A stretch of 64,000 bases of DNA from DASQFQ01 sp963722815 (GTDB lineage Bacteria; Actinomycetota; Thermoleophilia; Solirubrobacterales; Solirubrobacteraceae). The notes below the pieces were generated by a model, which was not told the DNA's origin, did not search any database, and was given only the letters and a program-made list of their open reading frames with translations. The position numbers and the translations under genes were made by a program. This document shows, piece after piece, positions 53,397 through 62,242 of this stretch (position 1 is the first letter of the stretch; the number at the start of each line of letters is the position of its first letter). The stretch lies in the NCBI GenBank assembly GCA_963722815.1, contig CAVROM010000004.1, positions 186,001 to 250,000 of the forward strand, written 5' to 3'.

Positions 53397-53474
53397 AACA
53401 CAAAAGGCCCGCAAAGGCGGGCCTTCTGAGAGAGCGGCTGAAGGGACTCGAACCCTCGACCTTCTGCATGGCAA
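53397..53474. repeat. Left attachment site: 78-bp duplicate of tRNA-Gly 3' half and terminator
   Basis: Matches 56777-56854 at 77 of 78 positions (G/A difference at 53416/56796). It contains, on the minus strand, the terminator hairpin and the tRNA-Gly sequence from its 3' end to the anticodon loop, so it is a truncated tRNA copy (53433-53474) that cannot be functional. Identity stops exactly at the anticodon loop, a common crossover point for tyrosine integrases. Confidence 0.85.
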
Positions 53475-53590
53475 CTGGCTCGGGTGGGTCCGGCTCTGGG
53501 ACGAATTGCCTGCAAACCGGGACAATTATCGGTATTCGCTAAGTGAGCGTGGGTCCGCTCTCAGTACGGAAATGGGCCGTTCTAGCCGTT

Positions 53591-53613
53591 GAAAGCGGAC
53601 CGAAGGCGGACCC
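53591..53613 (+). repeat. Left copy of a 23-bp repeat near the element end
   Basis: GAAAGCGGACCGAAGGCGGA followed by CCC, differing by one base from the copy at 56709-56731. Related inverted GGGTCCGCTCTC occurs at 53551-53562. Position inside both element ends resembles recombinase arm-type sites. Confidence 0.6.
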
Positions 53614-53692
53614 GTGTCGAGCGGAACTTGGCGTAGCCTCGCGGAGTTTCCGTCCGGCGCCGATACGATCCTTGTCAACGAGGACCTGCCAG

Positions 53693-53915
53693 ATGACCGT
53701 CGATCACACACCAGCCGGAACTCCCGTCATCGAACCTCGATGAGGGCGAGTACCAAACATTCCTCGAGGGCGAGGTACGGCGCGGCACCGGTCTGTCGGT
53801 CGCCGAGTTCGTTCGCCGCTACGAGGCGGGCGAGCTCGATGAGAGCGACCCGGACGTCAGCGACCTCGCCGGCCTGCTGTGGCTCGGCCAGAACGGCAAT
53901 CGAGCCGCCGCGTAG
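53693..53915 (+). CDS. Small acidic protein in the integrated element, one frameshift
   Basis: ATG 53693 reads MTVDHTPAGTPVI; an extra base near 53732 must be skipped to continue LDEGEYQTFLEGEVRRGTG, SVAEFVRRYEAGELDESDP and VSDLAGLLWLGQNGNRAAA to TAG 53915. About 74 aa, acidic and helical, of the size and charge of many antitoxins. Immediately followed by a second gene. No family assigned. Confidence 0.5.
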
Positions 53916-53916
53916 A

Positions 53917-54450
53917 GTCGCCCAGGCGTTCGCGGACTACCTGAACTCCGTCCTGAACCGGACGGTGACCGACGCCCGCCTGTCGCTGGTCCCGATCCCT
54001 GGCGGAGAGACCCGGTACTTCCTCGCCTGCTTTCAGAACCACGAGCGCTAACCGCTCGCGCTCCACGGGGTCGGCGAGCGGTTGTTCGTCCAGCAGGCGA
54101 TCGAGGTGGTGGGAGATCACTGCCAGACCGTCTCCTACGCCTATCGGTTCCAGTCCGCTGACGACGTGTGGCTGCTGCGCTGGGAGTTCTCCCGAGAGCG
54201 TCCTAGGGCGGACTACGCCTATCCGCTGGCGCATCTCCACGTCAACGCGGCGTTCGTCGAGTCGGCGTCGCCGGCCGCCCGCCTGGACAAGACGCTCTCG
54301 CATCTGCACATCCCGACGGCGCGCGTGCCCCTCGAGCTCGTGCTCTGGCACTTGATCGCGGAGTGGGGAGTGACGCCGAAGACCGACGGCTGGTTCGAGG
54401 TCCTCGAGGAGTCGCTCGCGGGCTTCGAGCGGCGCCGCACCGCGCCCTGA
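53917..54450 (+). CDS. Hypothetical protein in the integrated element, one frameshift
   Basis: About 176 aa: VAQAFADYLNSVLNRTVTDA and GGETRYFLACFQNHER, then after a frame change near 54050 (LALHGVGERLFVQQAIEVVG) TVSYAYRFQSADDVWLLRWE, LAHLHVNAAFVE and LHIPTARVPLELVLWHLIAE. Ends at TGA 54450. His/Trp-rich C-terminal half, no known catalytic motif that I can assert. Start codon unclear. Gene order (small acidic protein then this one) recalls a toxin-antitoxin pair. Confidence 0.5.
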
Positions 54451-54458
54451 TCTCAGGC

Positions 54459-55358
54459 TCAGACGCCGCCGCAGCAGCGCTTGTACTTACGACTGGATCC
54501 GCACCAGCATGGGTCGTTACGACCCGGCGGCCACGGGATGGCTCGGCCCGTCCGGTTGAGCTCCGCGGCGTATGCGCTCCGCGCGTCGGCACCGGCGGGG
54601 TCGTACCCCTCCTCGTCGGTCCAGGCGAGGAAGTCGTCGACGACGAGCGGCGCGACGGTCGGCCGCTGCCCAAGGGCGCCGTTGAGGGTTCGAAGCTGTA
54701 CCTCGATGCGCCGCGAATAACCCACCGGGTCGGTGAGGTCGTCGGCCAGATCGGGCCAGCGCTCGAGCGCGCTTGTGTGTTGGTCGGGCGGAAACCATGC
54801 CACGGCCCAGGCGACAGGACCCGGGCGCGGAGATCGGGGCGCGGCGGCGAGACGGTCGTCCTCGTCGAGCTCCAACCCGACGTCCTCGCGCTCGACGCGC
54901 CGCTCGACCCGGGCGCGGTCGATCTCTTTGGAGAAGCCACGCCGCTTCGCGGCCGCCAGTGCGTCGTCGAAGGCCTCGAGTGCCGCCTCCTGAAGGCCGG
55001 CGTCCGCGCGGGCGTGGCCGAGCGTGATCCGGACGCCGGGGTCGTCGGGGCGCTCCGTAAGCAGCTCGCGGAAGACCGCTTCGCCGTCCTCGCGTGCGCC
55101 GGACTTCAGCAGGTACCAGCCGAGCATCTCGCGCGCGACAAGGCGTTGACGGCAGCCGGCCTCGAGCGCTTTCTCTTCCAGGTGTGCCGCGAGCTCGTAC
55201 TCGCCGTCCTCCGCGGCGGCGTGCGCCAGCTCGTCGTACAGGTCACCGAGTGGTGCCGGCAATTCGTCGCCTCGACCGGCGAGACGGTCGAGCTCCGCCT
55301 CGGCCTCTACCAGCGTCGGAGCGTCGACGTAAGGCTGCAGGATCGCTTCGACGGACAT
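54459..55358 (-). CDS. TPR-like protein with C-terminal SEC-C zinc motif
   Basis: 299 aa with a full frame. TPR-like helices at about 30-140 (YELAAHLEEKALEAGCRQRL, VFRELLTERPDDPGVRITLG, HARADAGLQEAALEAFDDAL), a middle domain, and at the end the SEC-C metal-binding signature PPGRNDPCWCGSSRKYKRCC (Cys-x-Cys...Cys-Cys pattern). SEC-C domains bind zinc in SecA and in many stand-alone adaptor proteins. Convergent with the hypothetical module, 8 bp apart. Confidence 0.9.
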   Translation of the reverse strand: MSVEAILQPYVDAPTLVEAEAELDRLAGRGDELPAPLGDLYDELAHAAAEDGEYELAAHLEEKALEAGCRQRLVAREMLGWYLLKSGAREDGEAVFRELLTERPDDPGVRITLGHARADAGLQEAALEAFDDALAAAKRRGFSKEIDRARVERRVEREDVGLELDEDDRLAAAPRSPRPGPVAWAVAWFPPDQHTSALERWPDLADDLTDPVGYSRRIEVQLRTLNGALGQRPTVAPLVVDDFLAWTDEEGYDPAGADARSAYAAELNRTGRAIPWPPGRNDPCWCGSSRKYKRCCGGV

Positions 55359-55523
55359 CCTGCGATCGTAAATCGCTCTGCGGCGACACTCGGCGAAGCC
55401 GCGCTCATTCCGAGCATTTCCGCTTGCGGTGAGGCTGTCGATGCGATGAGCTATCCGCCGAGCGCGTGGACCGGCCGCGATAGCAGAGGCGCGCCCGCTT
55501 GCAGAATGGCCTGGTAGCGAGCG

Positions 55524-55721
55524 CTAACGCGAGACGCGTAGCTCGGCCGCGGCCCGCACGGACACCGCGTGACCGTCATCGTCGACGGTCGCGAGCCCAA
55601 GCGTGCTCTCGAGCCCAGGGCTCTCCGCGACGAACTCGGCGAGCCCCTGCTGCGCCTCCTCGAGAGAGGCATAGCTCGCGAGGACGTCGCCATATTCGCG
55701 TTCGAGGATTTCGTAGGTCAT
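55524..55721 (-). CDS. Small hypothetical protein
   Basis: 65 aa from ATG 55721: MTYEILEREYGDVLASYASL, EEAQQGLAEFVAESPGLEST and GLATVDDDGHAVSVRAAAEL. Acidic, about half helical, resembling small proteins with D-D-x-G strands; no family recognised. The 165 bp between it and the SEC-C gene hold nothing I can identify. Confidence 0.6.
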   Translation of the reverse strand: MTYEILEREYGDVLASYASLEEAQQGLAEFVAESPGLESTLGLATVDDDGHAVSVRAAAELRVSR

Positions 55722-55929
55722 CGCTGTCGGCGTGGGTCGAGTAGAGCGTCACCGCTGATCATGAACGATCGACCCGCGTCGGCATCGGTCCGGCCGAGCA
55801 ACGACTCTAGGCGGCTCGTTCGTGGCGACACCGACGTGAAGACTTCAAGTTTGCGCCCGTCAGTCCAGCAGCTCGGAATCGAGACAGCGAGCCAGCAAGA
55901 GGCCCGGAGGCTCAGGATGCAGAAGGCCA

Positions 55930-56508
55930 ATGGTCACGGAACGATCTCGTTGCGGAGAGTGCATCAGGCATTCAGGAGCCACCCGACGTCGAAGGGCCGG
56001 CGCTCGATGTGATCCTGCACAGCCCCGGCAGCCAAGCGGAAGCGACGGCGTCGATAGTGAGGTACCTCCGGAGCCGGTTCACGGACATCAGGGTCTTTGT
56101 TCCTCTCGCCGCGATGAGCGCGGCACGATGTGGGCTCTCGCCGCGGACCGGATTGTGATGGGCAAGCACTCGCAGCTCGGTCCGACCGACCCGCAATTGC
56201 TCACCGGGAAAGGAGCGATGCCAGCGCGCGCGATTCTTGACCAGTTCGAGAAGGCACGTGCGGCGGTCGCGGAGAACCCGGCGAGCGTCGGCACCTACTT
56301 GCCGATGTTGCAGCAATACGGGCCCGCTCTTCTTCAGATCTGCGAGAACGCGGAAGCGCTGGCGGAACGCCTGGTCGCCGAATGGCTTGAGGCTTGCATG
56401 CTCTCCGGCACAGACGACGCTGCCGAGCGCGCCGCCGACATCGCGCACTGGTTCAACAACCACCAAGTCCACCAGTCGCATGGTCTCGGCATCAGGACCT
56501 CGTTCTGA
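55930..56508 (+). pseudogene. ClpP-like serine protease of the SDH_sah/SppA type, broken
   Basis: Pieces of a membrane-less ClpP-fold protease: VEGPALDVILHSPG, AEATASIVRYLRSRFTDIRV, then after frame changes FVPLAAMSAA, MWALAADRIVMGKHSQLGPT and the ending WFNNHQVHQSHGLGI. The nucleophile Ser in A-A-M-S-A-A is still encoded. The N-terminal region that should precede DVILHSPG is missing or out of frame (55836-55970), so the gene is truncated and broken. At least two frameshifts. Confidence 0.65.
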
Positions 56509-56708
56509 GCGCCTTCCACATGACGTCGATCTCGTTCAGCCGGAGCAGCGCCGTGAAGCTCATAGAGAACCACCTTGGTCGTCGGTTCATGAAGCAGGTC
56601 GCTGTGCAGCAGATCCCGTTTCCGTTTCCGATTCAGCCCGGCCAACCGCCGGCGCCGCCGGCGCCCTCCGTCTCGCGGCGCCACCTGCGTAGGCCACTCT
56701 CGGTGAGT

Positions 56709-56731
56709 GAAAGCGGACCGAAAGCGGACCC
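56709..56731 (+). repeat. Right copy of the 23-bp repeat near the element end
   Basis: Direct copy of 53591-53613 with one mismatch (A for G), 45 bp inside the right attachment site. The 268 bp between the protease remnant and attR otherwise contains no gene I can support. Confidence 0.6.
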
Positions 56732-56776
56732 AGCGGGCTCGCCGCGCTTCCGCCGCGCGCCTCGCTCAGTCCCAGA

Positions 56777-56854
56777 AACACAAAAGGCCCGCAAAAGCGG
56801 GCCTTCTGAGAGAGCGGCTGAAGGGACTCGAACCCTCGACCTTCTGCATGGCAA
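56777..56854. repeat. Right attachment site overlapping tRNA-Gly
   Basis: Second copy of the 78-bp direct repeat: terminator, 3' end of the tRNA, T arm, variable loop, 3' anticodon stem and anticodon loop. The tRNA continues uninterrupted to 56886, so this is the attR side that preserves the gene. Confidence 0.85.
56782..56805 (-). terminator. Rho-independent terminator after tRNA-Gly
   Basis: Stem AAGGCCCGC / GCGGGCCTT with a 4-nt loop, followed on the minus strand by TTTTGTGTTT. It lies 8 nt beyond the tRNA 3' end. An identical hairpin, apart from one loop base, is in the left attachment site (53402-53425). Confidence 0.85.
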
Positions 56855-56886
56855 GCAGACGCTCTAGCCAACTGAGCTACAGCCGC
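56813..56886 (-). tRNA. tRNA-Gly (anticodon GCC)
   Basis: 74 nt. Acceptor GCGGCTG pairs with CAGCCGC, discriminator T as usual for glycine tRNA; D arm GCTCAGTTGG, anticodon stem TCTGC/GCAGA with loop TTGCCAT giving GCC (plus positions 56850-56852), T loop GGTTCGAGTCC. CCA is not encoded. A 3' half copy lies at 53433-53474. Confidence 0.95.
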
Positions 56887-56909
56887 GTGTCGCCCCAGAA
56901 TAGCGGTCG

Positions 56910-58091
56910 TCACGCTGCCCATCCGGGCTCCTGCCGGGTTGAGGGGAGAACGGCCGCGCGCAGCATGGTCACCAGCACGGCGGCGGCACCGGCGGCGCCG
57001 GCGAGCGCGAAGGCGGCCTGTGGGCCGGCGTGGTCGGCGAGCGCGCCCGCGGCCGCGGCGCCGATCGCGGCGCCGACGCCCGCCGCGGTGGCGAGCCAGG
57101 CGAACGCCTCGGTGACGGTGCCGGCCGGGGCGGCCTGCTCGACCATCGCGTACACGCACGCGTAGGTGGGGGCGATCGCGGCGCCGGCCACGAGCAGCAC
57201 GGCGCCGAGGGCGACGAGGCTGCCCGCGGCGGCGAGCGCCAGATGTCCGGCGGCCAGGAACGCGAGCATGAGCGCGAGGCCCGCGCCGCTCGCCGGGCCG
57301 CCGCCGAGGCGCGCGGCCAGCGTGCCGCCGATCAGCGAGCCGGCGCCCCACAGCGCGAGCAGCGGCGCGGCCGCGCCGGCCTGGGCGCCCGCGGCCGCGG
57401 TGACCGCGACCTCGACGGCCCCGAACAGCACGCCGATGCTGGCGAGCACGAGCACCAACGTGCGCATAGCGGGGGAGGTCAGCGAACCGCCGCGCGCCCG
57501 CGCAGCCTCATCGTCCGGCCGCCACGAGCGCGACGCCGGGTCGCACGCGAACACGGCGGTGGCGACGAACAGTGCCGCCCCGCCGAGCGTGAGCGCCGCG
57601 CCGGTCGACCACAGCGCGCCGAGCCCGAGCGCGATCGGCGGGCCGGCGACCCACGTCAGCTCGACCGCGGCGGCCTCGACGGCATACGCGCCACGGGCGG
57701 CGGAGGGGTCGGGGAGCAGCCCGGGTAGCAGCGCGCGCAGGCAGGCGCCGACCGGGGGAGAGGCGAGGCCGACGGCGGCGGCCAGCGCCAGCAGCACGCT
57801 GACGGGGACTCCGACCGGCAGCGCGCCGATGATCGCCAGCAGCAGCGGGGCGGCGCCCGCGCTGACGAGCAGCACCGCGCGCTGACCGCGGCGGTCGACG
57901 AGGCCGCCGAGCCACGGCCCGCCGACGCCGAGAGCGACGGCGTAGGCGCCGCTGACGGCGCCGGCCGCGGCGAACGAGCCGGTCAGGTGCTGCGCGTGGA
58001 CCAGCAGGCCGATGCTGAGCGTGGTGAGCGGCAGCCGGGCGACGATCGAGATGACGAGCAGGCGACGAGCGCTTGACGCGAGGGAGGGCAT
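56910..58091 (-). CDS. MFS transporter
   Basis: 393 aa with about 12 hydrophobic helices and very high Ala/Gly content. The loop after helix 2 reads GGPWLGGLVDRRGQRAVLL, the MFS motif A (G-x-x-x-D-R-x-G-x-R). Efflux-type MFS likely; substrate unknown. ATG 58091 is preferred to one 48 nt upstream. Divergent from a MocR regulator 46 bp away, which probably controls it. Confidence 0.9.
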   Translation of the reverse strand: MPSLASSARRLLVISIVARLPLTTLSIGLLVHAQHLTGSFAAAGAVSGAYAVALGVGGPWLGGLVDRRGQRAVLLVSAGAAPLLLAIIGALPVGVPVSVLLALAAAVGLASPPVGACLRALLPGLLPDPSAARGAYAVEAAAVELTWVAGPPIALGLGALWSTGAALTLGGAALFVATAVFACDPASRSWRPDDEAARARGGSLTSPAMRTLVLVLASIGVLFGAVEVAVTAAAGAQAGAAAPLLALWGAGSLIGGTLAARLGGGPASGAGLALMLAFLAAGHLALAAAGSLVALGAVLLVAGAAIAPTYACVYAMVEQAAPAGTVTEAFAWLATAAGVGAAIGAAAAGALADHAGPQAAFALAGAAGAAAVLVTMLRAAVLPSTRQEPGWAA

Positions 58092-58109
58092 GCCGCGATA
58101 TTTGCGCCT

Positions 58110-58135
58110 AACTGGTGCACATGGAAGATCCAGTT
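58110..58135. promoter_or_regulatory. Candidate MocR operator
   Basis: AACTGG-N14-CCAGTT, perfect 6-nt arms, in the 46-bp gap between the MFS and MocR genes and ending 2 bp before the MocR ATG. Fits self-repression of the regulator and control of the divergent transporter. Confidence 0.45.
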
Positions 58136-58137
58136 TC

Positions 58138-59607
58138 ATGGCGTTGAACGAGACCAGTCAGCCGCTCGAGCTCCTCCTCTCGGTGTCGAGGGAAGGCGAG
58201 GGCACGCTCGGCGCGCAGATCGAGGAGGGGCTGCGGCAGGCGATCCGCACGCGTGCCGTGAAGCCCGGGGCGGCGGTTCCGAGCACGCGCGACCTCGCCC
58301 GCCAGCTCGGCGTCTCCCGCCGCGTGGTGGTCGACGCCTACGGCCAGCTGGCCGCCGAGGGCTACCTGAGCCTCCGGCAGGGCGCGCGACCGCGCGTCTC
58401 GGACGCGCCCGCCGCCGCCAACGGGCACGAGCCCGCGCCCGCTCCGCCGCCGCCCCCGCGCTTCGACTTCCGCCCCAGCGTCCCCGACGTCTCGAGCTTC
58501 CCGCGCGCCGCCTGGCTGCGCGCGACGCGCGAGGCGCTCGCGACGATGCCCGACGCCGACCTCCAGTACGGCGACTGGATCGGCCTCGAGACCCTCCGCC
58601 AGGCGCTCGCCGACTACCTCGGCCGCGTCCGCGGCGTGGTCGCCGACGCCTCGCGCGTCGTGATCACGAGCGGCTACACCCAGGCGCTCACGCTGCTCTG
58701 CCACGCGCTCGGCCACCGGCGGCGCCCGCCGCATCGCGATCGAGGACCCCGCCAACCCGGAGCAGCTGCTGATCGCGCGCCGCGCCGGCCTCGAGCCGGT
58801 CCCGATCGCGGTCGACGACGATGGCCTGCGCGTGCAGGACGCTCGCGCGACGAGGACGCCGTCGTCCTCACGCCCGCCCACCAGCACCCCACCGGCGCGG
58901 TGCTCTCCGGCGAGCGCCGCGCCGCGCTGCTCGCCTGGCTGCGCGACCGCGACGCCGCTGGCCATCGAGGACGACTACGACGCCGAGTACCGCTACGACC
59001 GCGCGGCGATCGGCGCGCTCCAGGGGCTCGAGCCCGACCGCGTCGCCTACGCCGGCTCGGCGAGCAAGACGCTCGCGCCCGCGCTGCGGCTCGGCTGGCT
59101 CGTCGTCCCGCCGCCGCTGCTCGAGGCGATCCGCAGCGAGAAGTACCTGGCCGACATGGGCACCGAGCGGATCGGCCAGCAGGCCTTCGCGCACTTCCTC
59201 GAGCGCGGCGAGCTCGACCGCCACCTGCGCCGCATGCGCGGCCGCTACCGCGCTCGCCGCGACGCGCTCGTGCAGGCGCTCGCCGACGAGCTCCCGGACG
59301 CCACGGTCAAGGGCATCGCCGCCGGCCTGCACGTGACCGTCGAGATCCCCGAGTGTCGACGAGCGCGCGCTCGCCGAGGAGGCCGCGCGCCGCCGCATCC
59401 GCTTCAACACGATGCTCGACTACCGCGACCCGGCGCCGCCGGGCCCCGCCGACCCTGATGCTCGGCTACGGCCAGCTGGCCGAGCCGGCGATCCGCGCCG
59501 GCGTCCGCGAGCTCGCGGCAGCGGTCACCAGCGCGCGAGCTTCCACACCTCCGGCTGCGGCTCCCCCTCCGCGCCGACGTCCGCGAAGATCGCCACCGCG
59601 CACTTGA
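58138..59607 (+). CDS. MocR/GntR-type PLP-dependent regulator, frameshifted
   Basis: About 470 aa. N-terminal GntR winged helix (IEEGLRQAIRTRAVKPGAAV, STRDLARQLGVSRRVVVDAY), then a class I aminotransferase fold: QYGDWIGLETLRQALADYLG, VVITSGYTQALTLL, VVLTPAHQHPTGAVLSGERR, IEDDYDAEYRYDR and the PLP lysine region AYAGSASKTLAPALRLGW. Frames break near 58720, 58845, 58960, 59350 and 59450. Works as a PLP-dependent transcription factor; probable target is the MFS gene. The 3' end overlaps the convergent regulator gene and is uncertain. Confidence 0.82.
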   Translation: MALNETSQPLELLLSVSREGEGTLGAQIEEGLRQAIRTRAVKPGAAVPSTRDLARQLGVSRRVVVDAYGQLAAEGYLSLRQGARPRVSDAPAAANGHEPAPAPPPPPRFDFRPSVPDVSSFPRAAWLRATREALATMPDADLQYGDWIGLETLRQALADYLGRVRGVVADASRVVITSGYTQALTLLCHALGHRRRPPHRDRGPRQPGAAADRAPRRPRAGPDRGRRRWPARAGRSRDEDAVVLTPAHQHPTGAVLSGERRAALLAWLRDRDAAGHRGRLRRRVPLRPRGDRRAPGARARPRRLRRLGEQDARARAAARLARRPAAAARGDPQREVPGRHGHRADRPAGLRALPRARRARPPPAPHARPLPRSPRRARAGARRRAPGRHGQGHRRRPARDRRDPRVSTSARSPRRPRAAASASTRCSTTATRRRRAPPTLMLGYGQLAEPAIRAGVRELAAAVTSARASTPPAAAPPPRRRPRRSPPRT

Positions 59608-62190
59608 GCTCCTCCATCGCGTCCTCGTGGCGCCCGGCGTCGTGCAGGAGGTCGGCGAGGTTGTTGTGCAGCGCCGCCTCGCGGTGGCGGTCGCCCTGGG
59701 CGGCGCACAGCGCGAGCGCGGCGCGGGTCAGCTCCAGCGCCGGCTCGAGCTCGCGGCGCGCGCGGTGGGCGAGCGCGAGGTTGTTGAGCGCGGCGACGCG
59801 CGCGCCCGGGTCGCCGGTCGCCTCCGCGAGCTCGAGGCTGCGGCCGAGGTGCTCGAGCGCGTCGGCCGCCGCGCCGCCGCTGGTGGCGAGCGCGCCGAGG
59901 AGGTTGTGGGCCTGGCCGAGCGCGCGCGGGTCGCCGGCCTCCTCGGCCAGCGCGCGGGCGCGCTCGGCGAGCTCGGCCGCGCGCGCCGGGTCGCCGCCGT
60001 CGTGCGCGCTCAGCGACAGGTCGGCCAGGATCCGCGCCCGCCGCGCGGGCTCGCTCTCCGCCGCGAGCGCGGCCTCGAAGTGCGCGGTCGCGAGCGCCCA
60101 CTCGCCGCGCCGGTGGCGCACCTGACCGAGCCGGTGCTCGATCGCGCCGACGCCGTCCGGCGCCGCGTGCGCCGCGGCCGTCTCGTAGGAGGCGATCGCG
60201 GCGCCGTACTCGCCCTGCAGCGTCTGCAGGTCGCCGATCGCGGCGTGCAGCGAGGCCGGCTCCGGATCCCCGACGGCCAGCGCCGCCCGCAGGTGCTCGA
60301 GCGCCTCGGCGTTGGCGAACAGCGCCCGCGCGTGCTCGGCGGCCCGGCGGTAGGCGGCGGCCGCCTCGGCGTCGCGCCCGGCCAGGCGGAGGTGGCGGGC
60401 GACCTCGGCATCCGGCCCCTCCAGCGCGTCCGCCACCCGGCCGTGCAGGAGCCGCCGCCGGGCGAGGCCGGTCTCGTCCGCCACCAGCCGCCGCAGCTGC
60501 TCGTGGGCGAAGTCGTAGTCGTAGCGGCCCTCGCGCACGAGCCCGCGGCGGACGAGCTCCTCGAGCGCCGTGACCGTCTCCTCGTCGCCGCGGCCGGACG
60601 CGGCGCGCACGGTGTCGACGCCGAACGAGCGGCCGATGACCGCCGCCGCCGCCAGCACCTGGCGTGCGGTCTCGCTGACCGGCTCGAGGCGCGCCAGCAG
60701 CAGCTCGCGCGCGCCCGCGGGGAGCGTCCAGTCCGGGTCGGCGCCGAGCGAGTTGAGGTACTCGACGAGCAGGAACGGTAGCCCCTCGGTCTCCTCGTAG
60801 AGCGCGGTGTGCCAGCGCCTCCGGCCCGCCCGCGGCCTGCAGCAGCTCGCCGACCTCGCCCTCGCCGAGGCGGGCCAGCTCGATCGCGGACCCGCCGACC
60901 CGCCGCAGCGGCTCGCGCGAGGTGAGCAGGACGAGCAGGCGCCGGCCCGCCAACCGGCGGGCGCCGTAGGTCAGCAGCCCGAGCGTCGCCTCGTCGGCCC
61001 ACTGGACGTCGTCGATCACGAGCACGCCCGGCACCGGCCCGGCCGCCGCGGCCGCGAGCGTCTCCCACACGCCGTCGAGGAAGCGCGCCTGCGCGGCCGG
61101 ACCGTCCAGCGGCGGGGGAGGGGAGGCGCTCAGATCGCCCAGCAGCCGCGACGCCTCGCCGAGCGCGCGCTCGCCGACCGTCGCCACCCATGCGTCGTCC
61201 TCGCGCAGCCGCCCGCGCAGCGCTTCGACCAGCGGGCCGTAGGCGAGCGCCGCCTCCTCCTCGTAGGCGCGCCCGCCCAGGCACCGCCGCGCCGCGCGCC
61301 CGCAGCGCCGCCACCAGCTCCTCGGCCAGCCGCGTCTTGCCGATCCCCGCCTCGCCCTCGAGCAGCACGACGCGCCCGTCGGCCGCGATCCCGTCGTAGG
61401 CGCCGAGCAGCGCCTCCCACTCGCGCGCCCGCCCGACCAGCGGCGCGCGCGGGAGCGGCGCCGCGCCGTCACCACCGGCGGGGCGGCGGGCGCCTCCAGC
61501 GTCCCCTCGCTGATCGCCTCGTACAGCCGCGTCGTCTCCTCCAGCGGCGGCACGCCCAGCTCGCGCGACAGCGTGCGCACGCACTCGCGGTACTGGGCGA
61601 GCGCCGCGGCGCGGTCGCCCTGCTCCGCGTAGAGCCGGATCAGCGCGCGGTGCGCCGGCTCGTGCAGCGGGTCGAGCTCGAGCCAGCGCCGCGCCACCGC
61701 GAGGTCGCCCGACGCCTCGACCAGGCGCGCCAGCACCAGCGCCAGCTCGCGCCGCAGCCCGTCGGCCTCGGCGCGCTGCCAGTCCTCGAACGCGGGCGCG
61801 TCGCGCAGCCCGAAGCCCTCGAGGAAGTCGCCGCGGAACACGGCCGCCGCGTCGCGCCTCCCGCCCCTCGACCGCGGCGGCCCGGAAGCGTCGACATCGA
61901 CCCGCAGCCCGGCGCTGCGCACGAGCGAGACGCTGTCGCGCGTCGCGTCGACGAAGTCGGCGCCGACCGCGGAGCGCAGCGCCGACAGCGTCCGCCGCAG
62001 CGCCCCGCGCGCGTGCTCGGCGTCGTGCTCGGGCCACAGCAGCTCGGCCAGCACGTCGCGCGGCCGCGGGCCGGTCGGCGAGCGCCAGGACCGCCAGCAG
62101 CGCGACCGCCTTGCGGGTGTCGAACGCCACGGCCGCGCCGTCCCGCTCGACCCGCGGGGGACCCAGCAGCATTACGTCGACCGGCGCCAC
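59525..62190 (-). CDS. SARP/BTAD-type AAA+ transcriptional regulator with TPRs, frameshifted
   Basis: About 880 aa, from GTG 62190. OmpR-like winged helix VMLLGPPRVERDGAAVAFDT and RKAVALLAVLAL; BTAD helices (FLEGFGLRDAPAFEDWQRAE, DPLHEPAHRALIRLYAEQG, YRECVRTLSRELGVPPLEET); AAA+ with Walker A in EGEAGIGKTRLAEELV and Walker B VLVIDDVQWADEATLGLL; C-terminal TPRs (LGQAHNLLGALATSGGAAAD, REAALHNNLADLLHDAGRHE). Frames break near 62080, 61880, 61470, 61290 and 60820. Large activator of the AfsR/SARP kind; targets unknown. Confidence 0.82.
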
Positions 62191-62242
62191 CGCGCGCACC
62201 GTAACGATTTCTGGACGTGCCAGGGCGAAGCTCCGCCCTGCG

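Larger units (their letters stand above)
53397..56854. mobile_element. Integrated element at tRNA-Gly(GCC), about 3.4 kb
   Basis: Flanked by the 78-bp direct repeats (attL 53397-53474, attR 56777-56854). Insertion downstream of the anticodon loop leaves the tRNA intact at the right end and a 3' fragment at the left. Cargo: a two-gene hypothetical module, a SEC-C/TPR protein, a small protein and a broken ClpP-like protease. No integrase gene is present; either it is a non-autonomous or decayed island mobilised in trans. Confidence 0.75.

Noticed and set aside
53433..53474. Second tRNA-Gly gene
   Set aside because: Lacks the whole 5' half including the D arm and 5' acceptor strand; it is the att-site remnant.
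53225..53525. Minus-strand open frame over the left attachment site as an integrase fragment
   Set aside because: No tyrosine-recombinase motif is present; the frame mainly reads the tRNA remnant and the start of the flavoprotein gene out of frame.
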